Origin: Burkholderiales bacterium
GTDB taxonomy: Bacteria; Pseudomonadota; Gammaproteobacteria; Burkholderiales; WYBJ01
Direction of reading: 5' to 3'
NCBI GenBank assembly: GCA_020848435.1
Contig: JADLAC010000002.1
Span: 186,001-250,000, forward strand
Length of the DNA stretch: 64,000 nucleotides
The position numbers and the translations under genes were made by a program. The notes beneath the pieces were generated by a model. That model was not told the origin of the DNA and made no database searches. It saw nothing but the letters and a program-made list of their open reading frames with translations. This document shows positions 16,995-26,022 of the stretch, piece by piece. Positions within the stretch are counted from its first letter, which is position 1. Each line of letters begins with the position of its first letter.

Positions 16995-18368
16995 TCAAGC
17001 CAGGACAAGCGGCGCGAACAGCCGGTCGATATTCGTGCAACGGTCGAGTCCCCAGATCGCATCGATGGCATTCTGGGCTTGGCTGCGCGGAAGCAGGTCA
17101 TGCACGAGGCCAAGGAATTTGCGTTCGATGTCGCCGTCGCTGAGCGGGTTTCGAGGATGCCCCGGGGGAAAGCCAAGGACCTTCTGGACGCTCGTACCGT
17201 CGCTGAAGCTCAGCGCGATGCCGCCGCCCGATGCACCCGGCCAGGACTGGCTGAGATCATCGTCGGCCACGATGCTGACCTTCGCGATCATGTCCGCGAC
17301 ATCGCTGGAGCGAATCCTTGCATCGGTAAACTGTTCGTGGCCGCAGGCGCCGTCGAGGAGCGATACGGCCACGCAGTAATGCATGCTGTGGTCCGCCGTT
17401 TCCTTGTCCCGCGGCCGCAACTTTTCGGGATCCGCCGCCTTCTTGGCGACGGCCGCGGGCAGCTTCACCACCACACGATCCACGTCCTGTAGCCGAGCGC
17501 GCGGGATTCCAAGGTCGAGCACCGCTTGGATGGGGGCCATGGCGCCGGCAACCGCGGGGTAGGGCTTGAGGCAGCTGCGCATGATGCGCCGCTCGCCGCA
17601 GAACAGCTCGCCCAGCAAGCCATAGTCGAGCGACGCCGCCACGGCGCGTGTCCAGCCGCACGGGCCTTCGAAGATCCGCTGCGGACCCGTGAGCCCGGCG
17701 GCGGCGAGATAGGCCGCCTCGACGGCGTTCTTCGAGACATAGGCTTCCGCGGTGGCCTTCATGAGGGGGATATCGCCGCGCTGCGCTTCGGCGAGGCAGT
17801 TGTTATGGCTGCCTGCGATGGCAAGCGCATTCGCCGTGACTGCCTCGTCGTCGCAGAGCAAGCGCGAAGCCAGTGCGGCGCTCGCGAACTGGAGGTGGGT
17901 CGCGGTATGCCAGCCCCGCCCGGAGATGCCGGGGGGGGCGACCGCGTCGCATAAGCCGATGTGGATCTCGTAGCCGATGACCATCGCGGTGATTACGTCG
18001 CGGCCGCCGCGGCCCTTGTGCTGGGCGACCGCGAGCGCGGCCGGGATGTTGTTGCTCGGATGCGCGGAGTCGGCGCCGAAATAATAGTCGTTGCTGTCGA
18101 AGTAGCGCACCAGCGTCGCGTTCACCAGCGTGGCCAGCGGCGCGGAGCATTTTTCGACCTCGCCCACGATCGACGCATGGCGGGCTCCGCTCCACAGGGA
18201 AGCGACTTCGCGTGCGATGCGAGCCGGCGCGCTGGCATGCGCAGCGAGTGCGCACCCGAGCGTGTCGAGCAGAAGGCGCTTGCATTGGTGTACGACCTCC
18301 GGCGCCAGCGCCTCGAATCGCACTGCGTGGACGAGCCGAGCGAGCTGCATGCTCAGCGCAGTAGACAT
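16995..18368 (-). CDS. MmgE/PrpD family protein, PrpD-like branch
   Basis: A 457-residue protein with VRYFDSNDYYFGADSAHPSNN, the R..D.ND...HPSD-like pattern of true 2-methylcitrate dehydratases, rather than H.LDYDD. LMKATAEAYVSKNAVEAAYLA and LKPYPAVAGAMAP also fit that branch. It may dehydrate a 2-methylcitrate-like tricarboxylate. There is no prpB or prpC nearby, so the classical methylcitrate cycle is not encoded here. The ATG at 18368 follows GGAGG. It is divergent from the next MmgE/PrpD gene across 145 bases. Confidence 0.88.
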   Translation of the reverse strand: MSTALSMQLARLVHAVRFEALAPEVVHQCKRLLLDTLGCALAAHASAPARIAREVASLWSGARHASIVGEVEKCSAPLATLVNATLVRYFDSNDYYFGADSAHPSNNIPAALAVAQHKGRGGRDVITAMVIGYEIHIGLCDAVAPPGISGRGWHTATHLQFASAALASRLLCDDEAVTANALAIAGSHNNCLAEAQRGDIPLMKATAEAYVSKNAVEAAYLAAAGLTGPQRIFEGPCGWTRAVAASLDYGLLGELFCGERRIMRSCLKPYPAVAGAMAPIQAVLDLGIPRARLQDVDRVVVKLPAAVAKKAADPEKLRPRDKETADHSMHYCVAVSLLDGACGHEQFTDARIRSSDVADMIAKVSIVADDDLSQSWPGASGGGIALSFSDGTSVQKVLGFPPGHPRNPLSDGDIERKFLGLVHDLLPRSQAQNAIDAIWGLDRCTNIDRLFAPLVLA

Positions 18369-18454
18369 TCAAACCTCCATCGAATCCCGAGCCGGCAACG
18401 TTCCGAATAGCATCCAACACGCTCGCGCCGGCAACGCGCCGCGCAGACATTGTA

Positions 18455-18484
18455 TTGAATTGCTGGCCGGCCCACCGCTATGAT
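18455..18484 (+). promoter_or_regulatory. Candidate sigma-70 promoter for the 18.5-24 kb operon
   Basis: TTGAAT at 18455-18460, an 18-base spacer and TATGAT at 18479-18484 lie 30 bases before the GTG at 18514 in an AT-richer patch of the divergent gap. The -10 box matches 5 of 6 consensus bases and the -35 box 4 of 6. This would drive the MmgE, binding-protein, SDR, binding-protein, CoA-transferase run. Confidence 0.45.
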
Positions 18485-18513
18485 CCAAGATTCAGCAAAG
18501 TGCGTCGCTAGCT

Positions 18514-19890
18514 GTGACCATCACCCGTAGTCTGGTTCGCGAGGTGCGTGCGATCGAATTCGCGCGCCTTCCTGCCGAGCTCGTGGAGTTGAGCAAGCAG
18601 ATCGTGCTCGATGGCCTGGCGGTCTCGATCGCAGGGGCGCGGGAACCCTCGGGATTGGGACGCATCGTCTGCGAGTACGTGCGATCGCTGGGAGGCGCTG
18701 CGCAGGCGAGCGTCGTCTGCGCCGGCTTCAAGACCTCGGTGGTGAATGCAGCCTATGCCAACGGCTGCCTGGCGCACGCGCTGGACTTCGACAATACCTG
18801 GTATCCGCTGAATCATCCGACCTCCCCGACCTTGCCGGCCATAATGGCGTTGGCGCAGCATCGCTCGTTGAGCGGCGAGCGTGTCATAGAGGCGCTCGTC
18901 GCCGCCTTCGAAGTGCAGGGCCGGCTGCGGCTGGCCGCGACCGGGATGGCGACGGGGAAGGGATTCCACAAGCCCGGCATCACCGGCGTCATGGGAGCAA
19001 CGGCCGCGGCGATCAAGCTGCTCGGGCTGAGCGAACAGCAGGCCGTGATGGCCTTCGGTATCGCCGGCTCCCGCGCCGGCAGCCTGTCGGTAAATACCGG
19101 CACCATGACCAAATCCTCGCATTCCGGTCATGCCGCTCGCATGGGCGTGGAATGCGGCCTCAAGGCAGCGCACGGCTGGACGGCGGCCGATGATGTGTTC
19201 GGGCCGGGAGGATTCTTCGATACCTTTTGGCCAGGCAACGCGGCGCCCGAGCGCCTGGTCGAGGGCTTCGGCGAGCCGTGGCGCATGCTCGATCCGGGTG
19301 TCGGCTTCAAGAAGTATCCGTCGAACTACTTCACGCATCGTCCCATCGATGCCATTCTCGCGCTGCGCAGAGAGCTTGCATTCGCCGCCGAGGATGTGGA
19401 ATCCGTGCGGGTGCGATTTCCCGCCGCGGTGAGCTACGTGGACCGGCCCGCGCCGGCAACCGGGCTGGACGGAAGATTCAGCGTGCAGTACGTCGTGGCG
19501 CTTGCTTTGCTCGATCGCGAGATCACCATGGAGTCCTTCACCGACGAGCGCCGTTTCGCGCCGGATGTGCGAGCGCTGCTCCCGCGCATCGAGCTGGTCA
19601 TGGACGAGGGCATACCGGGAGACTTCGACGACACCTATGTCGAGGTCGATCTCGCCCTGAAAGACGGCCGAACGGCGAGCAAGCGCATGGCGAAGCTCAG
19701 CGGCTGGTGCGGTAACCCGCTGAGCGATGCCGAGCGCATCGGCAAGTACCACCAGTGTGTCGATGCAGCCCTGGGAAGGGCTGCGGCGCAGCGCCTGCTC
19801 GACCTGGTCCAGGGACTCGAGCACGCGCGCGATGTCCATGGGATCATGGATATCGCGCAGACTCCGTGGCGAACGAACGAGCAGCAATGA
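18514..19890 (+). CDS. MmgE/PrpD family protein
   Basis: A 458-residue family member with AHALDFDNTWYPLNHPTSP: the His and first Asp are normal but the DD pair is DN, and the lysine motif reads TKSSHSGHAARMG. The late motif is FKKYPSNYFTH. The start is GTG at 18514 without a clear ribosome site, about 30 bases after a plausible promoter. It opens a plus-strand run (binding protein, SDR, binding protein, CoA-transferase) with short gaps, so all five may act on the same acid. Confidence 0.87.
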   Translation: MTITRSLVREVRAIEFARLPAELVELSKQIVLDGLAVSIAGAREPSGLGRIVCEYVRSLGGAAQASVVCAGFKTSVVNAAYANGCLAHALDFDNTWYPLNHPTSPTLPAIMALAQHRSLSGERVIEALVAAFEVQGRLRLAATGMATGKGFHKPGITGVMGATAAAIKLLGLSEQQAVMAFGIAGSRAGSLSVNTGTMTKSSHSGHAARMGVECGLKAAHGWTAADDVFGPGGFFDTFWPGNAAPERLVEGFGEPWRMLDPGVGFKKYPSNYFTHRPIDAILALRRELAFAAEDVESVRVRFPAAVSYVDRPAPATGLDGRFSVQYVVALALLDREITMESFTDERRFAPDVRALLPRIELVMDEGIPGDFDDTYVEVDLALKDGRTASKRMAKLSGWCGNPLSDAERIGKYHQCVDAALGRAAAQRLLDLVQGLEHARDVHGIMDIAQTPWRTNEQQ

Positions 19891-19967
19891 CGAAGCTGGA
19901 GCGGACGACTGAACCGGGCTCGCCTTGGATCGGGCGCGTCCTTATCCGCACAGGAGAACCTGGCATC

Positions 19968-20960
19968 ATGGCATTCGGCAGCCACGCGCTGACGGCGACC
20001 TGCTTGCTTGCGTTCGCAGCGAGCATGATCATGTTCGCGGGCGCCGCGGCTTTCGCCCAGGCGTTTCCCAGCCAGCCCGTTCGTATCGTCGGCGCCAATC
20101 CGGCCGGCGGCGCAGCCGACGTCAATGCCAGGCGCCTGGCCGAGCGCTTGAGCCGCAAGTGGGGTCAGAGCGTCGTGGTGCAGAATCAACCCGGGGCCGG
20201 AGGCAGCGTGGCAGCCAATACCGTTGCCAATGCCACGCCGAACGGGCATACGATACTGTTCGCGTTTCACCCGATGCTGGCGGTCAATCCGATTCTGTAT
20301 CGAGATCTTCCGTTCGACGCCGACAAGGATTTCGCATCGGTCATCTTCATCAGTAAGACGCCGCACGTGCTCCTGGTCAATCCGTCCTTGCCCGCCGCCA
20401 GCGTGGCGGACTTCATCGCCCTGGCCAAAGCCAAACCCGGAACTTTCCATTTCGGTTCCGGTGGCGCGGGCTCATCCACGCACCTCGCCGGGGAATTGCT
20501 CAGAGCACGCGCCAACGCGGACCTGCGCCACGTACCCTACCGCGGCGGTGCACCGGCGGCGGCGGCGCTGATGGGCAACGAAATTCAATTCCTGTTCGAT
20601 GCGACGCTGACCGCAGTCGCCCACATTCGGGGCGGGCGGCTGAAGGGTCTCGCCATCGCGAACTCGGTGCGCGCCGATGCCATCCCGGACGTCCCGACCT
20701 TCGCCGAGAGCGGCTTGCCGGGATTCGAATCGACCATCGGCCACGGTCTCATGGTTCCTGCGAAGACGCCGCTCGCCGCGATCCGCGCGCTCAACCAGGC
20801 CGTGAACGAAGTGCTGCAGGATTCGGACTACAGGAAGAACATGACGAGCATCGGCGCCCAGGTGATCGGCGGTACGGCCGCGGACTTCCGCGATTTTCTC
20901 GCCGGCGAGCGCAGGAAGTGGGCGCCGATCATCAAGCAATACGGCATCAAGGCGGGATGA
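19968..20960 (+). CDS. Bug/TctC-family periplasmic solute-binding protein
   Basis: A 330-residue TTT receptor with signal peptide (hydrophobic stretch to about residue 30, site FA/QAFP). The first loop is NPAGGAADVNAR, with the aspartate kept; QNQPGAGGSV replaces the common ENRPGAGG; TPNGHTI replaces PDGYTL; HVPYRGGAPAAA closes the set. The ATG at 19968 follows AGGAG. It is the second gene of the 18.5-24 kb run. Ligand unknown. Confidence 0.92.
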   Translation: MAFGSHALTATCLLAFAASMIMFAGAAAFAQAFPSQPVRIVGANPAGGAADVNARRLAERLSRKWGQSVVVQNQPGAGGSVAANTVANATPNGHTILFAFHPMLAVNPILYRDLPFDADKDFASVIFISKTPHVLLVNPSLPAASVADFIALAKAKPGTFHFGSGGAGSSTHLAGELLRARANADLRHVPYRGGAPAAAALMGNEIQFLFDATLTAVAHIRGGRLKGLAIANSVRADAIPDVPTFAESGLPGFESTIGHGLMVPAKTPLAAIRALNQAVNEVLQDSDYRKNMTSIGAQVIGGTAADFRDFLAGERRKWAPIIKQYGIKAG

Positions 20961-20979
20961 GCGAGCGAAGGAGACGGTT

Positions 20980-21735
20980 TTGGATCTGCAACTGAAGGGC
21001 AAGACAGCCATCGTAACCGGTGCGAGCCAAGGTCTCGGCCGCGCCATTGCGATCGGCCTGGCGAACGAAGGCGTGCGCGCGGTCGTGGTCGCGCGCAGGC
21101 TCAATCTGCTCGAGGCGCTCATACAGGAAGTGGCCGGCGGCGGCGGGGAACGCCCGCTTGCCTTGCAGGCGGACCTGTATCCGGACGATGCACCGGAGAG
21201 CATCGCCGAGCAGGCGACGAGGATGCTCGGTCATGTCGATATCCTGATCAATGCCGCCGGCGGCAGCCGGCCGCTGCCGCTGGATGGATCGAAACAAGCG
21301 TGGCATGAAGGCATGACGTTGAACTTCTGGCGCCTGCGGGAGCTCGCGCATGCCGTCATACCGAGCATGACGGCGGGCAAGTTCGGGCGCATCATCAACC
21401 TGACGGGGACGCGCGAGCCGCGCAACCTCAATGCGGCTCACGCGGCCAAGGCAGCCGTTCACGTCTGGTCCAAGGGCTTGTCCAAAGTGGTGGCGAAGGA
21501 CGGCATCACCGTCAATTGCATCCAGCCCGGCAAGCTGCGCAGCGAGCAGATCGACAAGCGCTGGCCGACCGAGGAATCGCGCCGGGAATGGGCGCAGAAG
21601 GAGGTGCCCGTGGGCCGGATGGGGGAGCCGCACGAGCTGGCGGATCTCGCGGTATTCCTCTGCTCGCCGCGGGCGGCCTACATCACCGGGAATATCATCG
21701 CCTTCGATGGCGGCGCGCGCTATTTCGCTTTTTGA
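20980..21735 (+). CDS. Short-chain dehydrogenase/reductase-family protein lacking the catalytic Tyr
   Basis: A 251-residue SDR with an intact nucleotide-binding TGASQGLG (13-20) and LINAAGG (89-95). In the catalytic region the YxxxK signature reads AHAAK: Lys157 is present, but the tyrosine position is Ala153, and the catalytic serine region reads NLTGTRE. The C-terminal NCIQPGKLRSEQ and ITGNIIAFDGGARY are normal. It may therefore not be a standard ketoreductase. It could bind the cofactor for another reaction or use other residues. The start is TTG at 20980 after AGGAG. It lies between two binding-protein genes in the same run. Confidence 0.88.
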   Translation: MDLQLKGKTAIVTGASQGLGRAIAIGLANEGVRAVVVARRLNLLEALIQEVAGGGGERPLALQADLYPDDAPESIAEQATRMLGHVDILINAAGGSRPLPLDGSKQAWHEGMTLNFWRLRELAHAVIPSMTAGKFGRIINLTGTREPRNLNAAHAAKAAVHVWSKGLSKVVAKDGITVNCIQPGKLRSEQIDKRWPTEESRREWAQKEVPVGRMGEPHELADLAVFLCSPRAAYITGNIIAFDGGARYFAF

Positions 21736-21806
21736 GCATCGTTCGTGGATCAGCAGCTCCCGGTTGCGGCGACCACATCGCTATTCGCAGGACAGAGGCG
21801 GGCTCG

Positions 21807-22826
21807 GTGACTTTGAAACGGACCAGGCAATTGCAGCTACTTCCACGGTGCAGGTACGCCGGCCGTATCGGTCGAGCGTGCGCGGCTTTATTGGCGCTGT
21901 ACACGGCACTGCATTGCCCGGCGGTAATCGCACAGGCGTATCCCTCCAAGCCGATTCGTTTGATCGTCGGGGTGGCGCCCGGCGGCGGCGTGGACGGTGT
22001 CGCGCGAACCCTGGCCAACCGTTTGCAGGAACGACTGGCTCAGAACGTCTTGGTCGACAACCGCGCGGGCGCCGGCAGCAGCATCGCCCACGAGTTGACG
22101 GCGCGTGCCACCCCCGACGGCTACACCTTGATGTTGGCGACGGCGACCTTGGTCATCTACCCGTTCATGACGCAGGCGAGCTTCGATCCCCTGGCCGACT
22201 TCGCCGCCGTGACGCAAGTCGTCACGGTGCCGCTGGTTCTGGTGATAAACGCGGGCGTCCCGGCGAGGAGCGCGGCGGAGCTGATCGCATGGGCGAAAAG
22301 CAAACCGGGTTCGCTCAATTTCGCCACCTCCGGAAGCGGCAGCTTCCCGCATCTTGCGGGCGAGCTGTTCAAGACCATGAGCGGCACGGACCTGGTCCAC
22401 GTGCCCTACAAAGGCAACGCGGCCATCTACCCCGATCTCATCGCGGGGCAGACGCAGGTCGGTTTCACGGCGATCTCGTCGGCGATGCCGCACATCAAGA
22501 GCGGCAAGCTGCGCGCGCTGGCGGTGACAAGCCGCGTCCGGCTGCGCAGCGCGCCCGAGCTGCCGACGCTGGACGAGGCGGGGGTGCGCGGCTACGACGC
22601 AAGCCAGTGGTATGGCGTGCTGGCCCCGGCGAAGACGCCGGCTGCGATCATCGACCGGCTGCAACGCGAAATCGTGGCCGCGCTGCAGCAGCCCGATGTT
22701 CTGGCCAGGGTGGCGCTCGAAGGCGAGCCGATCGGGAGCAGCGCCGAGCAGTTCGCGCGCCATATTCGCGACGAGCATGCGAAGTGGGGCAAGCTCATCC
22801 GGCAGTTGGGGATTCGCGGTGGCTGA
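21807..22826 (+). CDS. Bug/TctC-family periplasmic solute-binding protein
   Basis: A 339-residue TTT receptor. The N-terminus is long (about 45 residues, basic then hydrophobic ACAALLALYTALH, site IAQ/AYP). YPSKPIRLIVGVAPGGGVD, VDNRAGAGSS, TPDGYTL and HVPYKGNAAI are present. The start is GTG at 21807 after GAGGCGGG. Its stop overlaps the probable GTG start of the CoA-transferase gene, so uptake and CoA activation are likely translationally coupled. Confidence 0.92.
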   Translation: MTLKRTRQLQLLPRCRYAGRIGRACAALLALYTALHCPAVIAQAYPSKPIRLIVGVAPGGGVDGVARTLANRLQERLAQNVLVDNRAGAGSSIAHELTARATPDGYTLMLATATLVIYPFMTQASFDPLADFAAVTQVVTVPLVLVINAGVPARSAAELIAWAKSKPGSLNFATSGSGSFPHLAGELFKTMSGTDLVHVPYKGNAAIYPDLIAGQTQVGFTAISSAMPHIKSGKLRALAVTSRVRLRSAPELPTLDEAGVRGYDASQWYGVLAPAKTPAAIIDRLQREIVAALQQPDVLARVALEGEPIGSSAEQFARHIRDEHAKWGKLIRQLGIRGG

Positions 22827-24042
22827 CGCGATCCCCTCCAGCGCTGCGGAACTGGATCCGCGTGATCGCCCGATGGTCAAAGTGCTCGGCGGTGTGCGCG
22901 TGCTCGATCTCGGCAGCTTCATCACGGCGCCTTATGCCGCGATGTTGCTCGGCGAAATGGGCGCCGACGTCATCAAGGTGGAACGCCCGGGTGCCGCCGA
23001 TCCGTTCAGGTCCCATACCCTGAGCAGCAACAGTCCGTTCTTTCTCGCCTACAATCGTAACAAGCGCGGGCTCACGCTCGACTACGTGCAGCCCGAGGGT
23101 CTCGCGCTGTTGAGGAAACTGGTCGCGACGGCGGACGTACTGGTCATCAACGTCCGCCCGGGCGTGGCGGAAAAGCTGGAGCTCGGCGCCGAGCAATTGT
23201 GCGCGTTGAATCCCCGACTCATCTATTGCGCCATCACGGGCTACGGTGCCGATGGCCCCTACGCCAAGCGTCCGGCATTCGACGGCGTCGGCCAGACACT
23301 ATCCGGGCTGCTTTCCCGCTATCACCGCAGCGACGACCCGCGCATCGCCGGTCCCGCCATGTGCGATTCGTTGACCGGGATGTTCGCCTGCATGGGGATA
23401 CTGGGTGCCTTGCACGAACGCGAGCGAAGCGGCCGCGGGCGCCGGGTGGACGTGAACATGATCGAGGCATCGATGGCCTTCGCGATCGAGCCGCTGGCGC
23501 ATTACCTGGTACTGGGCGAGGATCAGCCGTTCTATTTTCGCGGCGCCGCCTCGCAGGCTTACATCCTGCGCTGCCAGGATGGCAAGCGAATCGGGCTTCA
23601 CCTGTCGTCGCCCGAGAAGTTCTGGGCGGGACTGGCGAGGACCATCGGCCGCCCCGATCTGCTGGTCCGCTTCCCGACGCGGGAGGCCAAGATCCAGAGC
23701 TATCGGCAGATCGGCCTGGAGCTGCAGGAGGAATTCGCCAAGAAGCGCAGAGAGGAATGGCTTCCGCTGCTAGAGGCGAACGATGTTCCGTTCGCGGTCG
23801 AGCGTTCGTTGGCGGAGCTCGAGGACGATCCGCAGGTGCGTCATCTCGAAGCGTTCAACCGGATCGAGGATGAGGTTCATGGTTGCGTTCGAGGCATCAA
23901 CCGGCCGGTGCGTTTCGATGGCGACAACCGTTCCGCGTTCTTGCCTCCGCCGGCCATAGGAGAGCATAGCGGCGCGATTCTCGCCGAGCTCGGGATCGAT
24001 CCGGCGTCGTTGGCTGACCTGCGCAGCCGGAAAATCATTTGA
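22819..24042 (+). CDS. CaiB/BaiF (class III) CoA-transferase
   Basis: About 407 residues with a complete family III fold: GGVRVLDLGSFITAPYAAMLLGEMGADVIKVE at the N-terminus, FLAYNRNKRGLTLD, CAITGYGADGPYAKRPAFD and the catalytic aspartate in GPAMCDSLTGMFA. It forms a CoA ester from an organic acid using another acyl-CoA as donor. The GTG at 22819 overlaps the stop of the binding-protein gene by 8 bases; an ATG at 22873 would remove 18 poorly conserved residues but has no ribosome site. It is the last gene of the 18.5-24 kb run and converges with the NmrA-like gene. Confidence 0.9.
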   Translation: MADAIPSSAAELDPRDRPMVKVLGGVRVLDLGSFITAPYAAMLLGEMGADVIKVERPGAADPFRSHTLSSNSPFFLAYNRNKRGLTLDYVQPEGLALLRKLVATADVLVINVRPGVAEKLELGAEQLCALNPRLIYCAITGYGADGPYAKRPAFDGVGQTLSGLLSRYHRSDDPRIAGPAMCDSLTGMFACMGILGALHERERSGRGRRVDVNMIEASMAFAIEPLAHYLVLGEDQPFYFRGAASQAYILRCQDGKRIGLHLSSPEKFWAGLARTIGRPDLLVRFPTREAKIQSYRQIGLELQEEFAKKRREEWLPLLEANDVPFAVERSLAELEDDPQVRHLEAFNRIEDEVHGCVRGINRPVRFDGDNRSAFLPPPAIGEHSGAILAELGIDPASLADLRSRKII

Positions 24043-24081
24043 CCCATGGTGCAGCGCCATTCGAGAACATGGCGAGCGCCG

Positions 24082-24975
24082 TCAACCGGCCGTGGCGCCT
24101 GCGACGAGAAACCGGTCGCGATGACGGGCTGCAAAATCCGCCCAGCGGATGCGCGGCCGTCCGGTGACGCGCTCCACGTTGTCGTTGACCTCCGCAAGAT
24201 TCGCGATTTCGCCGCGCGCCGCCGCGCCGATGCCGCGCGCCAGATGGATCGCATACGTCGGTTCCATGCCGAGCTTGAGCAGCACGCCCTGCAAGTCCGC
24301 GGGATCGCGGGCGTCGTAGGTGAACGCTACCCCGGTGACCGCGGCTATCGTCCGCGCTACCTCGTGCATCGTCATCGCCTCCGCGGCGAGGCAGTACGTC
24401 TTTCCCTTGTGGCGGTGCGGCTCCAGCAGCGCGGCCGCGGCAACGGCCGCGATATCTTCCGGTGCAATCCAGCCGATGCGCGCAGCGCCGAAGAACTGCC
24501 GCAAGGTGGTCGACCCCGGTCTCACCACGGCGAGAACGTTGCTCATGTACGTTCTGGGCTGAAGATGGGTATAGTCGAACCCGAGCGCTTCGATGTAGCG
24601 CTCCACGTAGGCGTGCCAGGCGAGATGGGCGAAAGCCTGATCATCCGAGCCGGCGGCGCCGAGATGAACGATATGGCGCACGCCGGCGTCGCGCGCGGCA
24701 TCGAGAAACACCTTGCTGTGAGTCAGCATGTCGACACTGTAGCCGGTGGCGAGAAATGCCCGTTCCACTCCGCGTAAGGCGGCACGCACGGCTGCGGCGT
24801 CGTCATAGTCGAGAGCCACTGCCTCCATGCCCGCGGCCGCGAGACGCTCGCGTTTGTCGGTGCGGCGCGATGCCGCCACTATGGTGAGCTTTGCTTCGGT
24901 GTGCGCGCTGAGCTGGCGGACCAGGGCGCTGCCCACGGTGCCCGTGGCTGCGGTGACAAGGACTCGCGGTGAAAT
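24082..24975 (-). CDS. NmrA-like NAD(P)-binding protein with apparent ATT/ATC start
   Basis: An atypical SDR of the NmrA type: beta-strand PRVLVTAATGTVGSALV forms the dinucleotide loop, followed by a second strand VAASRRTDKRERLAAAG, HIVHLGAAGS, and the C-terminal ligand part. The first conventional start in frame is GTG at 24936, which would delete the first strand and half the glycine loop. Reading back to the stop at 25060-25062 there is no ATG, GTG, TTG or CTG before it, but AGGAG is placed 5 bases before ATC (24978) and 8 before ATT (24975). ATT would give the expected MSPRVLVTAATG start. Likely a stress or quinone-reductase-like sensor; substrate unknown. It is divergent from the crotonase gene. 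Confidence 0.8.
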   Translation of the reverse strand: MSPRVLVTAATGTVGSALVRQLSAHTEAKLTIVAASRRTDKRERLAAAGMEAVALDYDDAAAVRAALRGVERAFLATGYSVDMLTHSKVFLDAARDAGVRHIVHLGAAGSDDQAFAHLAWHAYVERYIEALGFDYTHLQPRTYMSNVLAVVRPGSTTLRQFFGAARIGWIAPEDIAAVAAAALLEPHRHKGKTYCLAAEAMTMHEVARTIAAVTGVAFTYDARDPADLQGVLLKLGMEPTYAIHLARGIGAAARGEIANLAEVNDNVERVTGRPRIRWADFAARHRDRFLVAGATAG

Positions 24976-25145
24976 GATGGCTTCTCCTGAGGGGAAGATG
25001 GCGCTGTTCGCAGGGATTTTTCGAGCGCTGCAAGCAGCCGGCGGACGAGCGCATCGATGCTAGCGCAGGTTCGATCCGCGATGGGTAGTCCAACCGCCGC
25101 GCGCAGCGCGCGGCACCGATTCAATCGATGACGGCGAAGGATACG

Positions 25146-25949
25146 ATGAATTACGATCGCTACCAATACATCAAGGTGGAGAAGAAGGAACGGGTCGCGA
25201 CGGTGACGCTCAATCGTCCCGAGAACCGCAACGCGCTGCACTCGCCGGCGCACGCGGAGCTGGAGCATGTCTGGCTCGAGCTCGGCCAGGACGAGGACGT
25301 GTACGCGATCGTGCTCACCGGCGCTGGGAGGACTTTCTCCGCCGGAGGCGATATCAAGGCCATGGTCGAGCGCTCGGGCACGGTGGAAGGTCTCAAGTAC
25401 TCGCTGCGCGTGCCGGCATCGACCCGCCGCATGTTTCAAAACATCCTCGACGTGCCCCAGCCGATCATCGCCGCGGCCAACGGCGATGCCGTGGGCCTGG
25501 GGGCCACGCTCGTGCTCTTTGCCGACATTTCCATCATCGCCGAAAGCGCGAAGTTCGGCGATACGCATACCAAGGTGGGTCTGGTCGCCGGCGATGGTGG
25601 CAGCGTGATCTGGCCGCTGTTGATCGGGCCCTCGCGCGCGAAGGAGTTTCTGATGAGAAGCCTGCTGGTGAGCGGCGCCGAGGCGCGGCAAATGAACCTG
25701 GTGAACCACGCGCTGCCGGCCGATCAGGTGCTCGCCAAGGCGATGGACATCGCCAACGAGCTCGCACAGATGCCCTTGTGGGCGGTTCGATGGACCAAGC
25801 TCTCGGTCAACAAGTGGCTGAAGGATCAGCTCAACCTGATCCTGGATGCATCCATCGCCTACGAGATGCTGTCGATGAACACGCATGATCACGGCGAGGC
25901 GGCGCGCGCTTTCGCTGAGAAACGCAAGCCGGACTTCAAGGGCTATTAG
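25146..25949 (+). CDS. Enoyl-CoA hydratase/isomerase (crotonase) family protein
   Basis: A 267-residue crotonase. The oxyanion-hole segments are SAGGDIKAM and NGDAVGLGATL. Both glutamates of the classical hydratase are absent: the Glu144 position falls in GLGATL (Thr) and the Glu164 position in FGDTHTKVG (His), so simple syn-hydration is unlikely and another crotonase reaction (isomerase or hydrolase type) is possible. The ATG at 25146 follows AAGGAT at good spacing; another at 25128 lacks a site. It is followed by an acyl-CoA dehydrogenase gene and starts a plus-strand run to 31.6 kb. Confidence 0.9.
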   Translation: MNYDRYQYIKVEKKERVATVTLNRPENRNALHSPAHAELEHVWLELGQDEDVYAIVLTGAGRTFSAGGDIKAMVERSGTVEGLKYSLRVPASTRRMFQNILDVPQPIIAAANGDAVGLGATLVLFADISIIAESAKFGDTHTKVGLVAGDGGSVIWPLLIGPSRAKEFLMRSLLVSGAEARQMNLVNHALPADQVLAKAMDIANELAQMPLWAVRWTKLSVNKWLKDQLNLILDASIAYEMLSMNTHDHGEAARAFAEKRKPDFKGY

Positions 25950-26022
25950 TCTTTGGCCATAGCAGCGACGAACCTCAGGCTCAGGACACTCGCCCTCGTA
26001 CGCGGACCGGGGAGCCGACGCC

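Noticed and set aside
16995-18368. Complete methylcitrate cycle
   Set aside because: A PrpD-like protein is present but no methylcitrate synthase (PrpC) or methylisocitrate lyase (PrpB) is encoded in the window.
21431-23023. 530-codon plus-strand frame across the SDR, receptor and CoA-transferase
   Set aside because: It is out of frame with three genes that have full family motifs and good starts. It is a shadow of their codon bias.
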